DNA of 64,000 nucleotides. Origin: Lysinibacillus fusiformis (GTDB taxonomy: Bacteria; Bacillota; Bacilli; Bacillales_A; Planococcaceae). Under the pieces are notes generated by a model. It was given only the letters and a program-made list of their open reading frames with translations, searched no databases and was not told the origin of the DNA. The position numbers were made by a program, and so were the translations under genes. Shown in pieces: positions 63,107 through 64,000 of the stretch; positions within the stretch are counted from its first letter, which is position 1; every line of letters starts with the position of its first letter. The stretch lies in the NCBI RefSeq assembly GCF_007362955.1, contig NZ_CP041696.1:1674001-1738000 (forward strand), given 5' to 3'.

Positions 63107-64000
63107 AAGAAAATATATTAATTGTAGGTGGCTATGGTGAGGTCGGTGGTAAAATTGCAAAATTACTACTCCGAAAGTATCCAAATCGAGTATGGATTGC
63201 TGGCAGAAACATAGAAAAAGCTAAACAATTTTGTGCACAGCAAAATAACTTGGCTACGCCTATTCAACTTGATATCACGAATACAATCAATGGTCAACAA
63301 TTAGCCAACGTAGCCCTTGTCATCATGTGTCTGGAGCAAGAAAATACGCAATTCGCGGAACTCTGCCTAGAAAAAGGGATTCAGTATATTGATATTTCTG
63401 CAAGCTATTCCTTTTTACAAAAGTTAGAGTTACTACACCCTATCGCCGTTAAACACAACACAACTGCAATACTTAGTGTCGGTTTAGCTCCTGGGCTGAC
63501 GAATTTAATGGCGATGCATGTGGCACAACAATTTTCCTCGCTAGAGGAACTTCATATTTCTATTTTACTCGGGGCAGGCGATTCTCATGGCACAGCCGCT
63601 ATTCATTGGATTTTAAATCAATTAAATAACAGCTACACGATCGCTTATCAAAACGACACGCAAGAAGTCACTAATTTTACAAATAAGCGTGTAGTAAATT
63701 TCGCAAGTATAGGAAATCGTAGTTTATATCAATTTAATTTTTCTGATCAACATACACTATCTAAACATCTCCCTACAAGTACTATCGCTACTAGAATGGG
63801 TTTTGATGTTGAATGGCTCAATTTACTTGTCTTCTTTTTACAAAAGAGTCGTCTCTCCATATTTTTAAAATGGAAATGGCTAAAAAATATAGTGGCATCT
63901 CTCATTCAAAAGATGAAGATTGGTTCTCCTATATGTGCTATCAAAATTGAGGCTACAGGAATAAAGCAGCATGAAAAAGCTGCTGCATCGTTAACCTTTG
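63100..64000 (+). CDS. Saccharopine-dehydrogenase-like NAD(P)-binding protein (runs off the window)
   Basis: At least 300 residues, with the end beyond the window. The ATG overlaps the methyltransferase stop (ATGCTAA). It starts with a Rossmann motif (ILIVGGYGEVGGKIAKLLL) and continues VWIAGRNIEKAKQF, ELCLEKGIQYIDISASYSFL and LSVGLAPGLTNLMAMHVAQQF, the layout of the saccharopine dehydrogenase NADP-binding family. Members act on amino-acid or imine compounds, but many are uncharacterised. Coupling to a methyltransferase suggests a small biosynthetic or modification operon; no metallophore synthase is visible in the part that can be read. Confidence 0.82.
   Translation, partial: MLKENILIVGGYGEVGGKIAKLLLRKYPNRVWIAGRNIEKAKQFCAQQNNLATPIQLDITNTINGQQLANVALVIMCLEQENTQFAELCLEKGIQYIDISASYSFLQKLELLHPIAVKHNTTAILSVGLAPGLTNLMAMHVAQQFSSLEELHISILLGAGDSHGTAAIHWILNQLNNSYTIAYQNDTQEVTNFTNKRVVNFASIGNRSLYQFNFSDQHTLSKHLPTSTIATRMGFDVEWLNLLVFFLQKSRLSIFLKWKWLKNIVASLIQKMKIGSPICAIKIEATGIKQHEKAAASLTF

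Overview
The window looks like the chromosome of a low-GC, Gram-positive member of the Bacillaceae/Planococcaceae, most likely Lysinibacillus or a close relative. The evidence is AT-rich DNA with strong AGGAGG-type ribosome binding sites and frequent TTG/GTG starts, lipoproteins with L-S/T-A/G-C lipoboxes, a PerR-type box before a catalase, a TPP riboswitch before thiC, a large protein with three S-layer homology (SLH) domains, and a YxdJK-YxdLM-YxeA-like module. The genus call is inference from gene content.

Layout. 1-7.6 kb: start of a histidine ammonia-lyase gene, a frameshifted AraC-type response regulator, catalase, riboswitch-controlled thiC, an AEC transporter and a chemoreceptor remnant. 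7.6-11.6 kb: two secreted proteins, one with three almost identical 264-bp repeats. 11.7-27.1 kb: an iron-uptake receptor and regulator island. It holds five siderophore-binding lipoprotein domains, three cytoplasmic AraC regulators fused to a siderophore-binding sensor domain (Btr type), one PchR-like AraC regulator, an MFS transporter, two remnants and about ten Fur-box-like operators. No permease or ATPase of an iron ABC transporter is present. In two places an AraC regulator and the next lipoprotein form one uninterrupted reading frame, although the junction contains a complete promoter, a perfect Fur box, a ribosome binding site and a start codon. 27.2-32.9 kb: decayed mobile DNA around a 1460-residue SLH protein. 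32.9-44.5 kb: diguanylate cyclase, CAP protein, CoA transferase, an unknown protein, HPP membrane protein, formamidase, PH-domain protein and dispersed hairpin-rich repeats. 43.5-50.5 kb: an ECF sigma/anti-sigma pair, then a two-component system convergent with an ABC exporter plus YxeA. 50.7-55.2 kb: CoA-disulfide-reductase-like flavoprotein, VanZ/RDD membrane protein, DUF6509 protein and an alanyl-tRNA editing protein. 56-59.6 kb: a Tat-exported GMC dehydrogenase pair next to its own tatA and tatC. 59.6-64 kb: a phosphoesterase, a regulator remnant, a LuxR-type regulator and a methyltransferase/saccharopine-dehydrogenase-like pair that runs off the end.

How it works together (inference). 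Iron starvation relieves Fur and exposes several ferric-siderophore receptors. Each Btr-like AraC protein carries an intracellular copy of the receptor fold and probably senses the iron-siderophore that its neighbour captures. The two fused frames could in addition make membrane-anchored regulators with an outside sensor.

All calls rest on reading sequence and protein motifs by eye. No database search or structure prediction was run.
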